A stretch of DNA of 64,000 nucleotides from an uncultured Fluviicola sp. (GCF_902168135.1 NZ_CABHOL010000028.1:1-64000), one strand, 5' to 3'; counted from the first letter of the stretch, positions 19,465-29,202 are shown. The notes: generated by a model not told the origin, from the sequence alone. Translations and numbers: made by a program.

Positions 19465-20807
19465 TGAACATTCAGAACAAAATAGTGGTTGTTTTGGGTG
19501 CCGGCGAAAGCGGTGTCGGTGCTGCGATCCTTGCAAAAGTGAAAGGGGCAAAAACGTTTGTTTCCGATTTCGGGACGATCAAGGATTCTTTCCAGGCTGA
19601 ATTGAACGAACATCAATTGGAGTGGGAGCAGGGTGCGCATTCCATGGAGCGCATTTTGGAAGCTGACCTGGTAATCAAATCTCCGGGTATTCCGGAGAAG
19701 GCACTGGTGATGAAGGCCATTCGTGAAAAGGGAATTAAGGTGATTTCCGAGATCGAATTTGCAGGTTATTTCACAACGGTAAAAAAAGTGTGTATTACCG
19801 GAAGTAACGGGAAAACGACAACAACCATGCTTATTCATCACATGTTGAAAAAAGCAGGTTTGAAAGTGGGATTGGCAGGAAATGTCGGTTACAGCTTCGC
19901 GAAACAGGTGGCTTTAGAGGACAATGAGATTTATGTGTTGGAATTGAGTTCGTTCCAATTGGATGATATGGAGGATTTCAAAGCGGAAATTGCCATTCTG
20001 ACAAACATTACTCCTGACCACTTGGACCGCTACGAATACAATATGCAATTGTACGTGAATTCGAAGTTCCGGATCCTTAACAACCAAACTGCAGCTGATT
20101 ATTTCATCTACAATGCAGACGATCAAACAATAACAACTGAAATGGAGAAGCGCTCCATTCCGGCAAAAAAACTTCCTTTCTCATTGACGCAGGAATTTGA
20201 AGAAGGAGGATATATAGCAAACAAACAACTCATCATAAACTTTAACAATCAATTCACTATGTCTATTCATGAACTAGCATTGAAGGGTAAGCACAATGCC
20301 CAAAACTCCCTGGCTTCCGGGCTGGCGGGTAGAATCCTTGATATTCGCAAGGAGATTGTGCGCGAAAGTCTGTCCGACTTCGTAAATGTGGAACACCGTC
20401 TGGAATTTGTTGCCAAGGTGTGCGGTATTGAATTTATCAATGATTCCAAAGCAACGAATGTAAACTCAACGTGGTTTGCATTGGAAAGCATGGAGCAGCC
20501 GACGGTTTGGATCGTTGGAGGTGTTGATAAAGGAAACGACTATTCCGAGTTGCTCGACCTGGTAAAGGAAAAAGTAAAAGCAATTATTTGCCTTGGAAAA
20601 GACAACCAAAAGATTATCGACACTTTTTCAGGTCATGTGGAAACAATTGTGGAAGCAGGTTCTGCTATGGAAGCGGTTGCTTACGGATACCGTCTGGCTA
20701 AAAAGGACGAAACAGTTTTGTTGTCACCGGCTTGTGCAAGTTTTGACCTGTTCGAAAATTACGAAGACAGAGGAAATCAATTTAAAGAGGCAGTTCGTTC
20801 ACTTTAA
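19464..20807 (+). CDS. murD: UDP-N-acetylmuramoylalanine-D-glutamate ligase MurD
   Basis: VLGAGESGVGAAILA, ITGSNGKTTTTMLIHH, FINDSKATNVNSTWFALES, LLSPACASFDLFENYEDRGNQF. Confidence 0.95.
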   Translation: MNIQNKIVVVLGAGESGVGAAILAKVKGAKTFVSDFGTIKDSFQAELNEHQLEWEQGAHSMERILEADLVIKSPGIPEKALVMKAIREKGIKVISEIEFAGYFTTVKKVCITGSNGKTTTTMLIHHMLKKAGLKVGLAGNVGYSFAKQVALEDNEIYVLELSSFQLDDMEDFKAEIAILTNITPDHLDRYEYNMQLYVNSKFRILNNQTAADYFIYNADDQTITTEMEKRSIPAKKLPFSLTQEFEEGGYIANKQLIINFNNQFTMSIHELALKGKHNAQNSLASGLAGRILDIRKEIVRESLSDFVNVEHRLEFVAKVCGIEFINDSKATNVNSTWFALESMEQPTVWIVGGVDKGNDYSELLDLVKEKVKAIICLGKDNQKIIDTFSGHVETIVEAGSAMEAVAYGYRLAKKDETVLLSPACASFDLFENYEDRGNQFKEAVRSL

Positions 20808-20818
20808 ATCATTGCGTC

Positions 20819-21286
20819 ATGGAAATTAAAAAGGTTGATCAGCAGTCTCAACTGCTCCAGGCTCGGAAAGAGTCGCTGGATGCAGCGGAGAGAATGTCCC
20901 TGAGACCCTTGGGCAAATTGTGGGGAATGGATGTGTTTACGTGGTACAAACCATCTATTGTTGAACTTTCTGCAACCCTTTCGACTTTTCCGTTTCCTGT
21001 TTTCTGGTTGGCGAATGAAATCAATATCCGGGAAATGGCACAAGTGGATCCTGAAACGCTGCGTTCTGTTCAATGGTGCGCGCAATTCGATAATCCGCAG
21101 CTTTCCATTCCTTCCGATATCATTTCCCAAATGCCTTTGGTTACGGGAACAGAATCGCTGGAAGATGCCCTGGAGTTTTTGAAAAGAACGAAGCAGCCGC
21201 GACATATTTTGCTCTTTACCGTTCAGGGAAATGAGTGGAAGACAAAAATGGAGGTTTTTGAAAACTTTGTTAAGCTACATCAATAA
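20819..21286 (+). CDS. Uncharacterised 155-aa protein inside dcw cluster
   Basis: Open in the same direction between murD and ftsW with short gaps; no family recognised. Confidence 0.75.
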   Translation: MEIKKVDQQSQLLQARKESLDAAERMSLRPLGKLWGMDVFTWYKPSIVELSATLSTFPFPVFWLANEINIREMAQVDPETLRSVQWCAQFDNPQLSIPSDIISQMPLVTGTESLEDALEFLKRTKQPRHILLFTVQGNEWKTKMEVFENFVKLHQ

Positions 21287-21291
21287 GTAAA

Positions 21292-22467
21292 ATGGTACAG
21301 TTTCTAAGAAAGCATTTTAAAGGAGATTTGGTGATTTGGGTGATTACGCTCATTTTACTTGGGTTTTCATTGGTTTCTGTGTACAGTTTTGTTCCTATCC
21401 TGGTGAAGATTGAGGGCGGAACACCATTTAAATACTTGTTCAAACATTTTATATACATCTTGTTGGCTGTCCTGGCAATGTATTGGGTGCATAAACGCGA
21501 TCCGATGTACATTTCCAAAATGTCCAGGATTATTTATTACGGATCAATTGCCTTGTTGATCTTTACGCTTTTCTTCGGAACAAAAGTAAACGAGGCCGGT
21601 CGATGGGTGAAAATCCCGTTTGTGGGATTAACCTTCCAGTCTTCGGATTTTGCCAAGCTTGCTCTGCTGATCTATGTTTCGCGGATGCTGGTCAAGAAAA
21701 AGAATGAAATGAATGATTGGAAAAAGGGCTTTTTACCGGTAATGGCACCGATAGTTATTATTTGTGGGTTGATTGTTAAGGATAACTTTTCAACGGCTGC
21801 CATCCTGTTTATGATAAGCTTTATACTGCTCTTCCTTGGACGGGTGCCTTTTTCCAAGCTCTTTTCGGTCGTTTTTGCCGGGATACTTTTGTTTGTAATG
21901 GCAATTGGTCTGCATAAGGCCTTGCCTGATCTGAATATTTTACCGCGCTATGAAACCTGGGTCAATCGCTGGGAGAACCGTTACCAGGAAAATGCGGATA
22001 TCGATTCTCCGGGAAACCTGCAGGCGAATAATGCTGAACAAGCTATTTATTTGGGTGGTTTCTTCGGTCAGGGAATCGGAAAAGGCAAGGTGAAGGAGTT
22101 TATCCCGGAGGCCTATGCGGATTTCTTCTATGCATCTTTTGTGGAAGAATTCGGATCGTTCTTCGCTATAGTATTGATCCTGTTCTACCTCATTTTGTTG
22201 TATCGCATTATGCGGATTGCACTCCGATCGGAACAGCTCTTTGAGACTTATGTCTGTTTGGGAATCGGAATTTTGCTGCTTTCCCAGGCAGCTGTAAATA
22301 TGATGGTTTGCACCGGGATTTTCCCGGTTACAGGTCAGAATATGCCTTTCCTGGCAATGGGAGGATCTGCAATGATTATGGCTTGTGTGGGGATTGGAAT
22401 TGTGCAGGGAGTTGCTCAGAAACAAGAAGATAAAAATAGTGTAGAATCTGAACCTGTTTTTGCATGA
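21292..22467 (+). CDS. ftsW: Lipid II polymerase FtsW (SEDS family)
   Basis: Multi-TM; KVNEAGRWVKIPFVGLTFQSSDFAKLAL; GGFFGQGIGKGKVKEFIPEAYADFFYASFVEEFG. Confidence 0.95.
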   Translation: MVQFLRKHFKGDLVIWVITLILLGFSLVSVYSFVPILVKIEGGTPFKYLFKHFIYILLAVLAMYWVHKRDPMYISKMSRIIYYGSIALLIFTLFFGTKVNEAGRWVKIPFVGLTFQSSDFAKLALLIYVSRMLVKKKNEMNDWKKGFLPVMAPIVIICGLIVKDNFSTAAILFMISFILLFLGRVPFSKLFSVVFAGILLFVMAIGLHKALPDLNILPRYETWVNRWENRYQENADIDSPGNLQANNAEQAIYLGGFFGQGIGKGKVKEFIPEAYADFFYASFVEEFGSFFAIVLILFYLILLYRIMRIALRSEQLFETYVCLGIGILLLSQAAVNMMVCTGIFPVTGQNMPFLAMGGSAMIMACVGIGIVQGVAQKQEDKNSVESEPVFA

Positions 22468-23567
22468 AAGAATTGAAGAAAATAGTAATCTCGGGTGGTG
22501 GAACAGGTGGACACATCTTTCCTGCCTTAGCCATTGCCAATGAGATTAAGAAACGCAATCCGAATGTGGAAATCCTTTTCGTGGGTGCGGAGGGGAAAAT
22601 GGAAATGGAAAAAGTTCCTGCGGCCGGGTATAAAATTGTTGGCCTGCCGATCGTTGGTTTGCAGCGAAAACTGACGTTGAAAAATCTGGCGCTTCCTTTT
22701 AAATTGTTGAAGAGCCTCTCACTGGCAAAGAACATCCTGAAGGATTTTAAGCCGGAGGTTGTGATCGGAGTGGGCGGTTATGCCAGCGGCCCGACTTTGA
22801 AAATGGCGCAGCGTTTAGGTATTCCGACTTTGATCCAGGAACAGAATTCCTATCCCGGGAAAACGAATCGTTTGTTGGCTAAAAAGGTGAAAGCGGTTTG
22901 CACGGCATACGAAGGCCTGGAAAGTGTTTTTCCACCGGCAGCAATACGCTTAACCGGAAACCCGGTGCGTGAAGAGCTGAACAGGACCTCGATCAGTAAA
23001 GAAGAGGCATTCAGCCAATTTCCGGCTTTGGATCCTGCTAAGCGCACGATTCTCGTAATGGGAGGAAGTTTGGGAGCACGTACTTTAAATGAAGGAGTTC
23101 TTCATGGCTTGGCTGAATTGGCAGAAGCAAATGTACAAGTCCTGTGGCAGTGCGGAAAGTACTATTTTGAAGCGATGAAAAAGGAAATAGAGATTCGAAA
23201 GAAAGCTCCGATCTTCTTAACGGATTTCATTTCGCGCATGGACGCGGCGTATGGAGTTGCGGATGTTATCGTTTCGCGCGCAGGAGCATTGTCGATTTCG
23301 GAATTATGCATTGTTGGAAAACCGACAATCCTGGTTCCGTCACCGAATGTTTCCGAAGACCATCAGACAAAGAATGCAATGGCTTTGGTGAAAAACCAGG
23401 CGGCTATTCTGATCAAAGACGATGTGGCAAAAGAACAATTGATTTCAGAAGCAATTAAAGTTCTGAATGATGATGATAAAATGAATGAATTGCGGGTGGC
23501 AATTAAGCGCATGGCAAAGCCAAATGCAACAGCAGATATTGTGGATGTGATAGAGAATTTAGCGTAG
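22464..23567 (+). CDS. murG: UDP-N-acetylglucosamine transferase MurG
   Basis: VISGGGTGGHIFPALAIA, VIGVGGYASGP, VMGGSLGARTLN, DVIVSRAGALSISELC. Confidence 0.96.
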   Translation: MKELKKIVISGGGTGGHIFPALAIANEIKKRNPNVEILFVGAEGKMEMEKVPAAGYKIVGLPIVGLQRKLTLKNLALPFKLLKSLSLAKNILKDFKPEVVIGVGGYASGPTLKMAQRLGIPTLIQEQNSYPGKTNRLLAKKVKAVCTAYEGLESVFPPAAIRLTGNPVREELNRTSISKEEAFSQFPALDPAKRTILVMGGSLGARTLNEGVLHGLAELAEANVQVLWQCGKYYFEAMKKEIEIRKKAPIFLTDFISRMDAAYGVADVIVSRAGALSISELCIVGKPTILVPSPNVSEDHQTKNAMALVKNQAAILIKDDVAKEQLISEAIKVLNDDDKMNELRVAIKRMAKPNATADIVDVIENLA

Positions 23568-23591
23568 GGACGCGACGCATCGCGTCCGTAC
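23564..23591. repeat. Hairpin GTAG-GGACGCGA-CGCA-TCGCGTCC-GTAC overlapping murG stop codon
   Basis: 8-bp perfect arms GGACGCGA/TCGCGTCC with 4-nt loop; murG TAG is at 23565-23567. Confidence 0.8.
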
Positions 23592-23614
23592 ATATTTTTG
23601 TAAAAAAGGATAAA

Positions 23615-24979
23615 ATGACATTGGACGGCATAAAACGCTTTTATTTCATTGGCATCGGCGGAATCGGGATGTCGGCATTGGCGCGTTATTTCAAAGCGAA
23701 AGGTTTTGATGTGGCCGGTTACGATAAAACACCATCGCCTTTAACGAATGAGTTGGAATCCGAGGGGATTGCAATTCATTTTGAGGATTTGGGTGGAAAT
23801 ATTCCTTCGGAATACCAAAATACGGATTCTACATTGGTTGTTTATACGCCGGCAATCCCGAAGAATATGGGAGAGTTGGTTTATGTACAGCAAAATCACA
23901 AAGTCCTGAAACGGAGCGAAGTGTTGGGGCTTATCACCCAAACAAGCAAAGGTCTTGGAGTTGCCGGTACTCATGGAAAAACCACTACTTCAACGATGCT
24001 GGCTTATGTATTGAGCCAGTCGCATTTGAAATGCTCTGCTTTTTTGGGGGGAATTTCTTCCAATTTTAATTCCAATGTATTGGTGAATGCGTCTGCGGAA
24101 TATTCCGTGATCGAAGCAGATGAGTTTGACCGCTCATTTCTGCGGCTGAAGCCATTTGCCAGTATCATTACAGCAATGGACCCGGACCATTTGGATATTT
24201 ACGGAACAACCGAATCGTTTATTGAAGGTTTCCAGGAATACGCGGATAAGCACAAGGAAAACCAGCTGGTAATCTATAAATACGGACTTCCGTTGAAGCA
24301 AACCGGATTTAAAGGGATTTCCTACGCAATCAACCAACCGGATGCACAGGTTTACGGAACAGAGCTGCATTATGAGAACGGTTGTTTTTTAATGAATGTA
24401 CATTTCGGCAATGAAACCTGGAAAGAGGTGGTTTTGGGGCTTCCCGGAATTCACAATGCGGAGAATGCGCTGGCAGTTGCCGTAATGTGTAAGGAGTTGG
24501 GGCTTTCGGAGTCAGAGATCCGTTCCGGACTGCAAAGTTTCAAGGGGGTTAAAAGACGTTTTGAATACCAGGTGAGAACGGAGAAGTTGGTTTATATTGA
24601 CGATTATGCACACCATCCGACCGAAATTGCAGCACTTGTTTCTTCCGTTCGTTTGCTCTACCCGGATAAGAAAGTGGTGGGGATTTTTCAGCCGCACTTA
24701 TTTTCCCGTACGCGTGATTTCGAAGAAGGATTTGTTCGGGAGCTGAGCAGATTGGATGAAGCGATTATCATGCCGATCTATCCGGCGAGAGAAGAGCCAA
24801 TTCCAGGAGTTACCAGTGATGAGTTGGTCCGAAAGATTGGTGCAAAAGCCAGTTTAAAAACCCCGGATCAGGTTTTGGAATACGTAAAAGCGATTGAGAA
24901 CGCAGTTGTATTGACGATCGGTGCAGGAGATATTGACCGCATCGTTCCGGAAGTGAAAAATAGTTTAGAAAGGAAGTAA
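23615..24979 (+). CDS. murC: UDP-N-acetylmuramate-L-alanine ligase MurC
   Basis: FIGIGGIGMSALARYF, GVAGTHGKTTTSTMLA, DDYAHHPTEIAALV, FQPHLFSRTRDF. Confidence 0.96.
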   Translation: MTLDGIKRFYFIGIGGIGMSALARYFKAKGFDVAGYDKTPSPLTNELESEGIAIHFEDLGGNIPSEYQNTDSTLVVYTPAIPKNMGELVYVQQNHKVLKRSEVLGLITQTSKGLGVAGTHGKTTTSTMLAYVLSQSHLKCSAFLGGISSNFNSNVLVNASAEYSVIEADEFDRSFLRLKPFASIITAMDPDHLDIYGTTESFIEGFQEYADKHKENQLVIYKYGLPLKQTGFKGISYAINQPDAQVYGTELHYENGCFLMNVHFGNETWKEVVLGLPGIHNAENALAVAVMCKELGLSESEIRSGLQSFKGVKRRFEYQVRTEKLVYIDDYAHHPTEIAALVSSVRLLYPDKKVVGIFQPHLFSRTRDFEEGFVRELSRLDEAIIMPIYPAREEPIPGVTSDELVRKIGAKASLKTPDQVLEYVKAIENAVVLTIGAGDIDRIVPEVKNSLERK

Positions 24980-24980
24980 C

Positions 24981-25787
24981 TTGAAAGGGAAACTGAAAAT
25001 AGCAGCCTGGGCTTTATTTGCCATTGCCGTGATAGCGGTGCTTTTCCTTGCGCGTAAAAACCAGGAAGAGTCGGTTGTACAGAATCCCAATATTTCCATT
25101 TCTGTGGTTGATGAAAATGCTTTTTTAACGGAAAGTGAGTTACTGGTGCGTTTGAAACGTCTGAATCTTTTCTATCCGAACCAATTGATGAAGAACCTGA
25201 ATACGAAAGCAATTGAGGAACATATCCGGAAAATGCACGAGGTGGAAGAGGTGAATGTATTTAAGCAATTGGGAGGAAATTGGGGGATCAAATTAAAAGT
25301 AAGGCAACCTTATGCCCGCATTTTTAACCAGTTCGGAGAAAGTTTCTATGTAGACTCAAAAGGTGCTACCATGGACCCGACACCAAATTTTACTGCTCGT
25401 ATCCTGGTTTTTACCGGGAATATCAAAGATAAGTCCGATACGCTGCTTGTAAGCGACATCGAAGCGGATCCTAAATTAAAGAACGACCGAAGTCTCGATG
25501 AAATCTTCCACATCGCAAAAGTGATTCATGAAAATCCCTTTTTAACTGCCCAAATCAGCCAGGTTCACCGCGATCGCTGGGGAGACTTTATTCTGATCCC
25601 GAGAGTGGGAGCTCAGCGAATTGTATTAGGGCCTGCTCCTTCCGAACGTGATGTGGCCGAAAAATTAAAAAAATTGGTTGTTTTTTATGCGAATGGCCTT
25701 CCTTATGTGGGATGGAATAAATACAAAACGATCAACCTCAAATACCGCAATCAAGTGGTATGCACTTATCTGCGCGACACCCTTTAA
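24981..25787 (+). CDS. ftsQ: Cell division protein FtsQ-like
   Basis: Position after murC; N-terminal TM then POTRA-like region; TTG start. Confidence 0.85.
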   Translation: MKGKLKIAAWALFAIAVIAVLFLARKNQEESVVQNPNISISVVDENAFLTESELLVRLKRLNLFYPNQLMKNLNTKAIEEHIRKMHEVEEVNVFKQLGGNWGIKLKVRQPYARIFNQFGESFYVDSKGATMDPTPNFTARILVFTGNIKDKSDTLLVSDIEADPKLKNDRSLDEIFHIAKVIHENPFLTAQISQVHRDRWGDFILIPRVGAQRIVLGPAPSERDVAEKLKKLVVFYANGLPYVGWNKYKTINLKYRNQVVCTYLRDTL

Positions 25788-25944
25788 GTTGTTTGTTTTT
25801 AAACAATATCAAGTCAGTAGTGTTGTAATTCTTTAGCACTAAAATTTAGTAACTTTATTTTGAGGGGGCAGCCCTCTTAAATATATGCTTTCATAAATTT
25901 AGATTTGTTACGGTAAACTTAACGAAGGATATTTTTAAGCATAG

Positions 25945-26250
25945 ATGACACGTAATAATCTACTACTACTTTTTTTCAACGTTGTGTATTTTAGTTCTGT
26001 GGCACAACGGGATGTTACGTTAAATCATCTGCAGCCCGGTTTTTTGGTAGTGGACGCCTCTTAGATTAGGAGGTGAAAATGGAGAGATACCAACTAAACC
26101 CTTGCGAGCAACAATAACGCTCCTACTGGTTATATTCACGTTTGCACGACGATTGATATTCCCAGTGGGAGCAAGTTGCGTACCTGGACAATGAATATGC
26201 GTCTTTGCAGATATACAGGAATATTGAATGATTAGACCACTACTACTACT
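25945..26250 (+). pseudogene. Remnant of a secreted-protein gene
   Basis: ATG at 25945 gives signal peptide MTRNNLLLLFFNVVYFSSVAQRDVTLNHLQPGFLVVDAS then TAG at 26062-26064. Downstream coding-like stretches (LGGENGEIPTKPLRATIT; NNNAPTGYIHVCTTIDIPSGSKLRTWTMN) sit in different frames. Confidence 0.5.
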
Positions 26251-26336
26251 GCTTAAAATGAGGTTGCACAGCTATGCCCCGAAACTAAGAGATTCTGTAA
26301 GAACAGGGTCTCTTGTTGTTTGTGGAAGAATAGCAT

Positions 26337-26390
26337 AAATGTTCAAATGTTCAAATGTTCAAATGTTCAAATGTTCAAATGTTCAAAAAT
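26337..26390. repeat. 8-bp microsatellite (GTTCAAAT)n, about 6 units
   Basis: AAAT-GTTCAAAT x5-GTTCAAAAAT read directly. Confidence 0.95.
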
Positions 26391-26429
26391 CTACTTAAAC
26401 AACTTGAACTCTTTGAACTTATTTTAACT

Positions 26430-27089
26430 TCATTTCAGTTGGTCGGAATCCAGCAGGAACTTATTTTCCATGCACCAAAGAATCAGGCTGTTGTTGCGGG
26501 CATCCAGGTTCAATTTTTTACAGATCCGGGAGCGGTAATTTTCGACCGATTTCGTTGAAACAAAAAGCAGGTTTGCGATCTCTTTACTGGAGTGTTTTTT
26601 ACTTACCAGTTTTAATACTTTTAATTCGGTTGGTGTAAGGGAATTGATCTCATCCGTTATTAACTCCATGCGCGGATCCGCTTCACGTTTGTCGTGTTGA
26701 TTTCTTAAAACAAGCGGCAGGTATGTTTTTCCAGCCAGTACCCAGTTGATGCATTCCACGATTTCTTCCGAAGTATTATCCTTAATCAAATAGCCTCTTG
26801 CACCGTTGTAAAAAGCCAGTTTGATGATGTCAGTGGTTTTGTGAATGGAAAGGATGATAACGGCTAAATCAGGATATTTTTGTTGAATGAGCGAACAGGT
26901 TTCCAATCCGTTTTGCACCGGCATGTCAATATCTAATAAGACAATGTCAGGATTGAATAAAGGTATGTTTTCCATTACTTGTGCTCCATTTTCATAAGCC
27001 TGGATCTCTACATGGTCAAAGGAAGATTCCAGCAGGAATTTTAAGCCGCTTCTGAAAATGGGGTGATCGTCTGCCAGAATTACCTTCAT
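26430..27089 (-). CDS. NarL/LuxR-type response regulator
   Basis: Receiver MKVILADDHPIFRSGL...DIVLLDIDMPVQNGLE...ILSIHK; HTH LTPTELKVLKLVSKKHSSKEIANLLFVSTKSVENYRSRI. Confidence 0.93.
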   Translation of the reverse strand: MKVILADDHPIFRSGLKFLLESSFDHVEIQAYENGAQVMENIPLFNPDIVLLDIDMPVQNGLETCSLIQQKYPDLAVIILSIHKTTDIIKLAFYNGARGYLIKDNTSEEIVECINWVLAGKTYLPLVLRNQHDKREADPRMELITDEINSLTPTELKVLKLVSKKHSSKEIANLLFVSTKSVENYRSRICKKLNLDARNNSLILWCMENKFLLDSDQLK

Positions 27090-29057
27090 TTAAATAGTTA
27101 TTGTTAGAGAAATTCCCTTGTTGGTACCTGTTTTTAGTTCCAATCGACCACCGATAATAGCTGTTCTTTCCTGTATGGTTAAAAGGCCCAGTCCTAGTTT
27201 GTTTTGTGAGTCGGTGATGCCGATTCCGTTATCTCTGTATTGAATAATAAGTTCGTCGGTTTTTCGTTCAACACTTACTTTCAGCGCACTTGCACGGGCA
27301 TGTTTAATGGTGTTCGAAATGCATTCCTGGATAATGCGGTAAATCTGCGAGCTTGTTTCCAAATCAACTTCTCTTCCGTCAAGGTCGAAATCAAAATTAC
27401 AGACCATATCAGTTCCGGATTGCGTTTTTTCAATGATGGAGTTTAGAGCGCTTTCCAGTCCGATTTTCTCCAATGCAGTAGGGTGGAGCTGGTGGCTTAG
27501 TAGTCGTGTTTGTTCCAGTATATCACCGATTTCTGCATCCACACCGTCCAGGTTTGTAATTTTGCCCGTGGTAAACAGGTTCAGTTTTGATTTTACCACA
27601 GCCAGACTTTGCCCGATATCGTCATGAAGGTCTTTTGAGATCCTTGAACGCTCTTCGTCAATTTGTTCAATGAGTTTCTGCGAGAAGAGGGATTTTATTT
27701 TTCGGGATTTTCGAACGTGGTAAATATAGATTGCGGCCAAAATAAGTAAGAACAGGGACAGGATTACCAGGAAAGTGAAGCGGTAATTCGCAGATTTCAG
27801 ATCGCTCTGAGTGCGAAGTATCTTGTTGCGTTGTTTGGAGTCAGTAAGTTCGTTCTCAAGTCTTTCTTTGCCATAAATTGTTTGCAGGCGCATCTGTTCA
27901 TTCTCGTTCGATACTTCGCGGATACTATCGGATAAAGCGCTAAACTTCTGTTCCAGTTCATAAGCCAGCTTGTAGTTTCTCTGAGCAGCTGCCAGTTTGG
28001 ATTGCAATGAAATGAGCTCTTTGCGGAAATTAGGATCATCATCCTTGAGCAGATAAAATTGTACGGAGTCAATGCAGCGCTCCACGGTTGCAAAGTCTTT
28101 TTGTTCTACGGAAACCATTCCCCTTACCAGAAAAGAGTTGATAATGAAAAGTGGGTCCCGGTAGGTCTGAACAATTGCAAGTGCCGAATCACTGCTGTTT
28201 GAAGCCTCTGTAAGCTGTTTATTGTCCAGGTAAGAAGAGGAGAGATTGATGTAAGCTGCAATTATTCCTGAAGGGAAGCCAATCTTTTTTGCTTCAACAA
28301 CCGTTTGTTTGTAATGAATTACCGAACCCTTGAAATCCTTTATTTCATGCGTTACCAATCCGAGGTTGTTCAATACGATTAAACGAAGTCTTGGTTGCTC
28401 GGTTTCAGTAGATATGACAAGTGCGCGTTCCAGGTCTTTTTTAGCTTCAACATACTTTTTGGATTTAAGTTTGATCAGGGCCAGGTTATTCAGCAGGTAA
28501 CCTGTAGGAATTTTTTTGTCGTATTTTTCTGACATTCGGAGTCCTTTCAGGTAGTTTTCCGTGGCCTTGTCATACATGAGCCTGGCTTCATACACGATCC
28601 CCAAACCGTTATAGATTTCCAGCTGATTTTCGATGTAATGACCTCTTTGGGCATCGATTAGTAGTTTCTTAAAACCATCTTCAGCTTTCAGTACATCCTG
28701 GTCCATAATGAGAAAGTTGAGCCTGATTTTTGTAGAATTGATCAACTGATAGTCTTTTGTCTTTTCTCCAACAGTAAGGCTTTTGGCATAGTATTTTTTT
28801 GCCTCGCTTATATTGTTGGCGTAATACTTAAAGCTCCCGTAGTATTGGTAAACGTAGCCGATTTCATTTTCCTTGTTAAGTTTTTTGGCCAGTTGGATGC
28901 ATTGTTTTCCGAGAGAGAAAACAGTTGAGCTGTCGTAATAAGTTGCCTGCTTGATTTTCAGTTTTAAATCCTCAAGTCTTTGAATGTCCGTTTTTTGGGC
29001 GTTCAAGGGTTGGAAAACCAACAGTAGTAATAGTACGATCAAAAGTCGTTTTGACAT
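27090..29057 (-). CDS. TPR-repeat sensor histidine kinase (HisKA_3 type)
   Basis: Signal/TPR N-terminus, TM, EERSRISKDLHDDIGQSLAVVKSKL, QIYRIIQECISNTIKHARA, YRDNGIGI, GLGLLTIQER. Confidence 0.93.
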   Translation of the reverse strand: MSKRLLIVLLLLLVFQPLNAQKTDIQRLEDLKLKIKQATYYDSSTVFSLGKQCIQLAKKLNKENEIGYVYQYYGSFKYYANNISEAKKYYAKSLTVGEKTKDYQLINSTKIRLNFLIMDQDVLKAEDGFKKLLIDAQRGHYIENQLEIYNGLGIVYEARLMYDKATENYLKGLRMSEKYDKKIPTGYLLNNLALIKLKSKKYVEAKKDLERALVISTETEQPRLRLIVLNNLGLVTHEIKDFKGSVIHYKQTVVEAKKIGFPSGIIAAYINLSSSYLDNKQLTEASNSSDSALAIVQTYRDPLFIINSFLVRGMVSVEQKDFATVERCIDSVQFYLLKDDDPNFRKELISLQSKLAAAQRNYKLAYELEQKFSALSDSIREVSNENEQMRLQTIYGKERLENELTDSKQRNKILRTQSDLKSANYRFTFLVILSLFLLILAAIYIYHVRKSRKIKSLFSQKLIEQIDEERSRISKDLHDDIGQSLAVVKSKLNLFTTGKITNLDGVDAEIGDILEQTRLLSHQLHPTALEKIGLESALNSIIEKTQSGTDMVCNFDFDLDGREVDLETSSQIYRIIQECISNTIKHARASALKVSVERKTDELIIQYRDNGIGITDSQNKLGLGLLTIQERTAIIGGRLELKTGTNKGISLTITI

Positions 29058-29170
29058 GGTAATAATTGGTTTCGTGCGTAGTCTTTAAAGTTAAATAAAT
29101 TTTTTGTTTCCGGAATGTGAAGACGCTGATAATTAATAGTGTAGTTGAAAGGTCCTGATTTTACTGGGAT

Positions 29171-29202
29171 ACAGGCGTGTTTTAGGCCTAAAAACAGGCG
29201 TG
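29171..29202. promoter_or_regulatory. Candidate operator: palindrome TTTTAGGCCTAAAA flanked by ACAGGCGTG direct repeats
   Basis: Palindrome 29180-29193; direct repeats 29171-29179 and 29194-29202; between divergent kinase gene and ftsA. Confidence 0.5.

Noticed and set aside
21940-22425. 161-aa antisense ORF
   Set aside because: Antisense to ftsW; cysteine/serine-rich shadow translation without motif.
26337-26390. Possible CRISPR-like array
   Set aside because: Pure 8-bp tandem repeat with no spacers and no cas genes.
26355-26558. 67-aa plus ORF MFKCSNVQMFKNLL...
   Set aside because: Starts inside the GTTCAAAT microsatellite and overlaps the response regulator antisense; translation artefact of the repeat.
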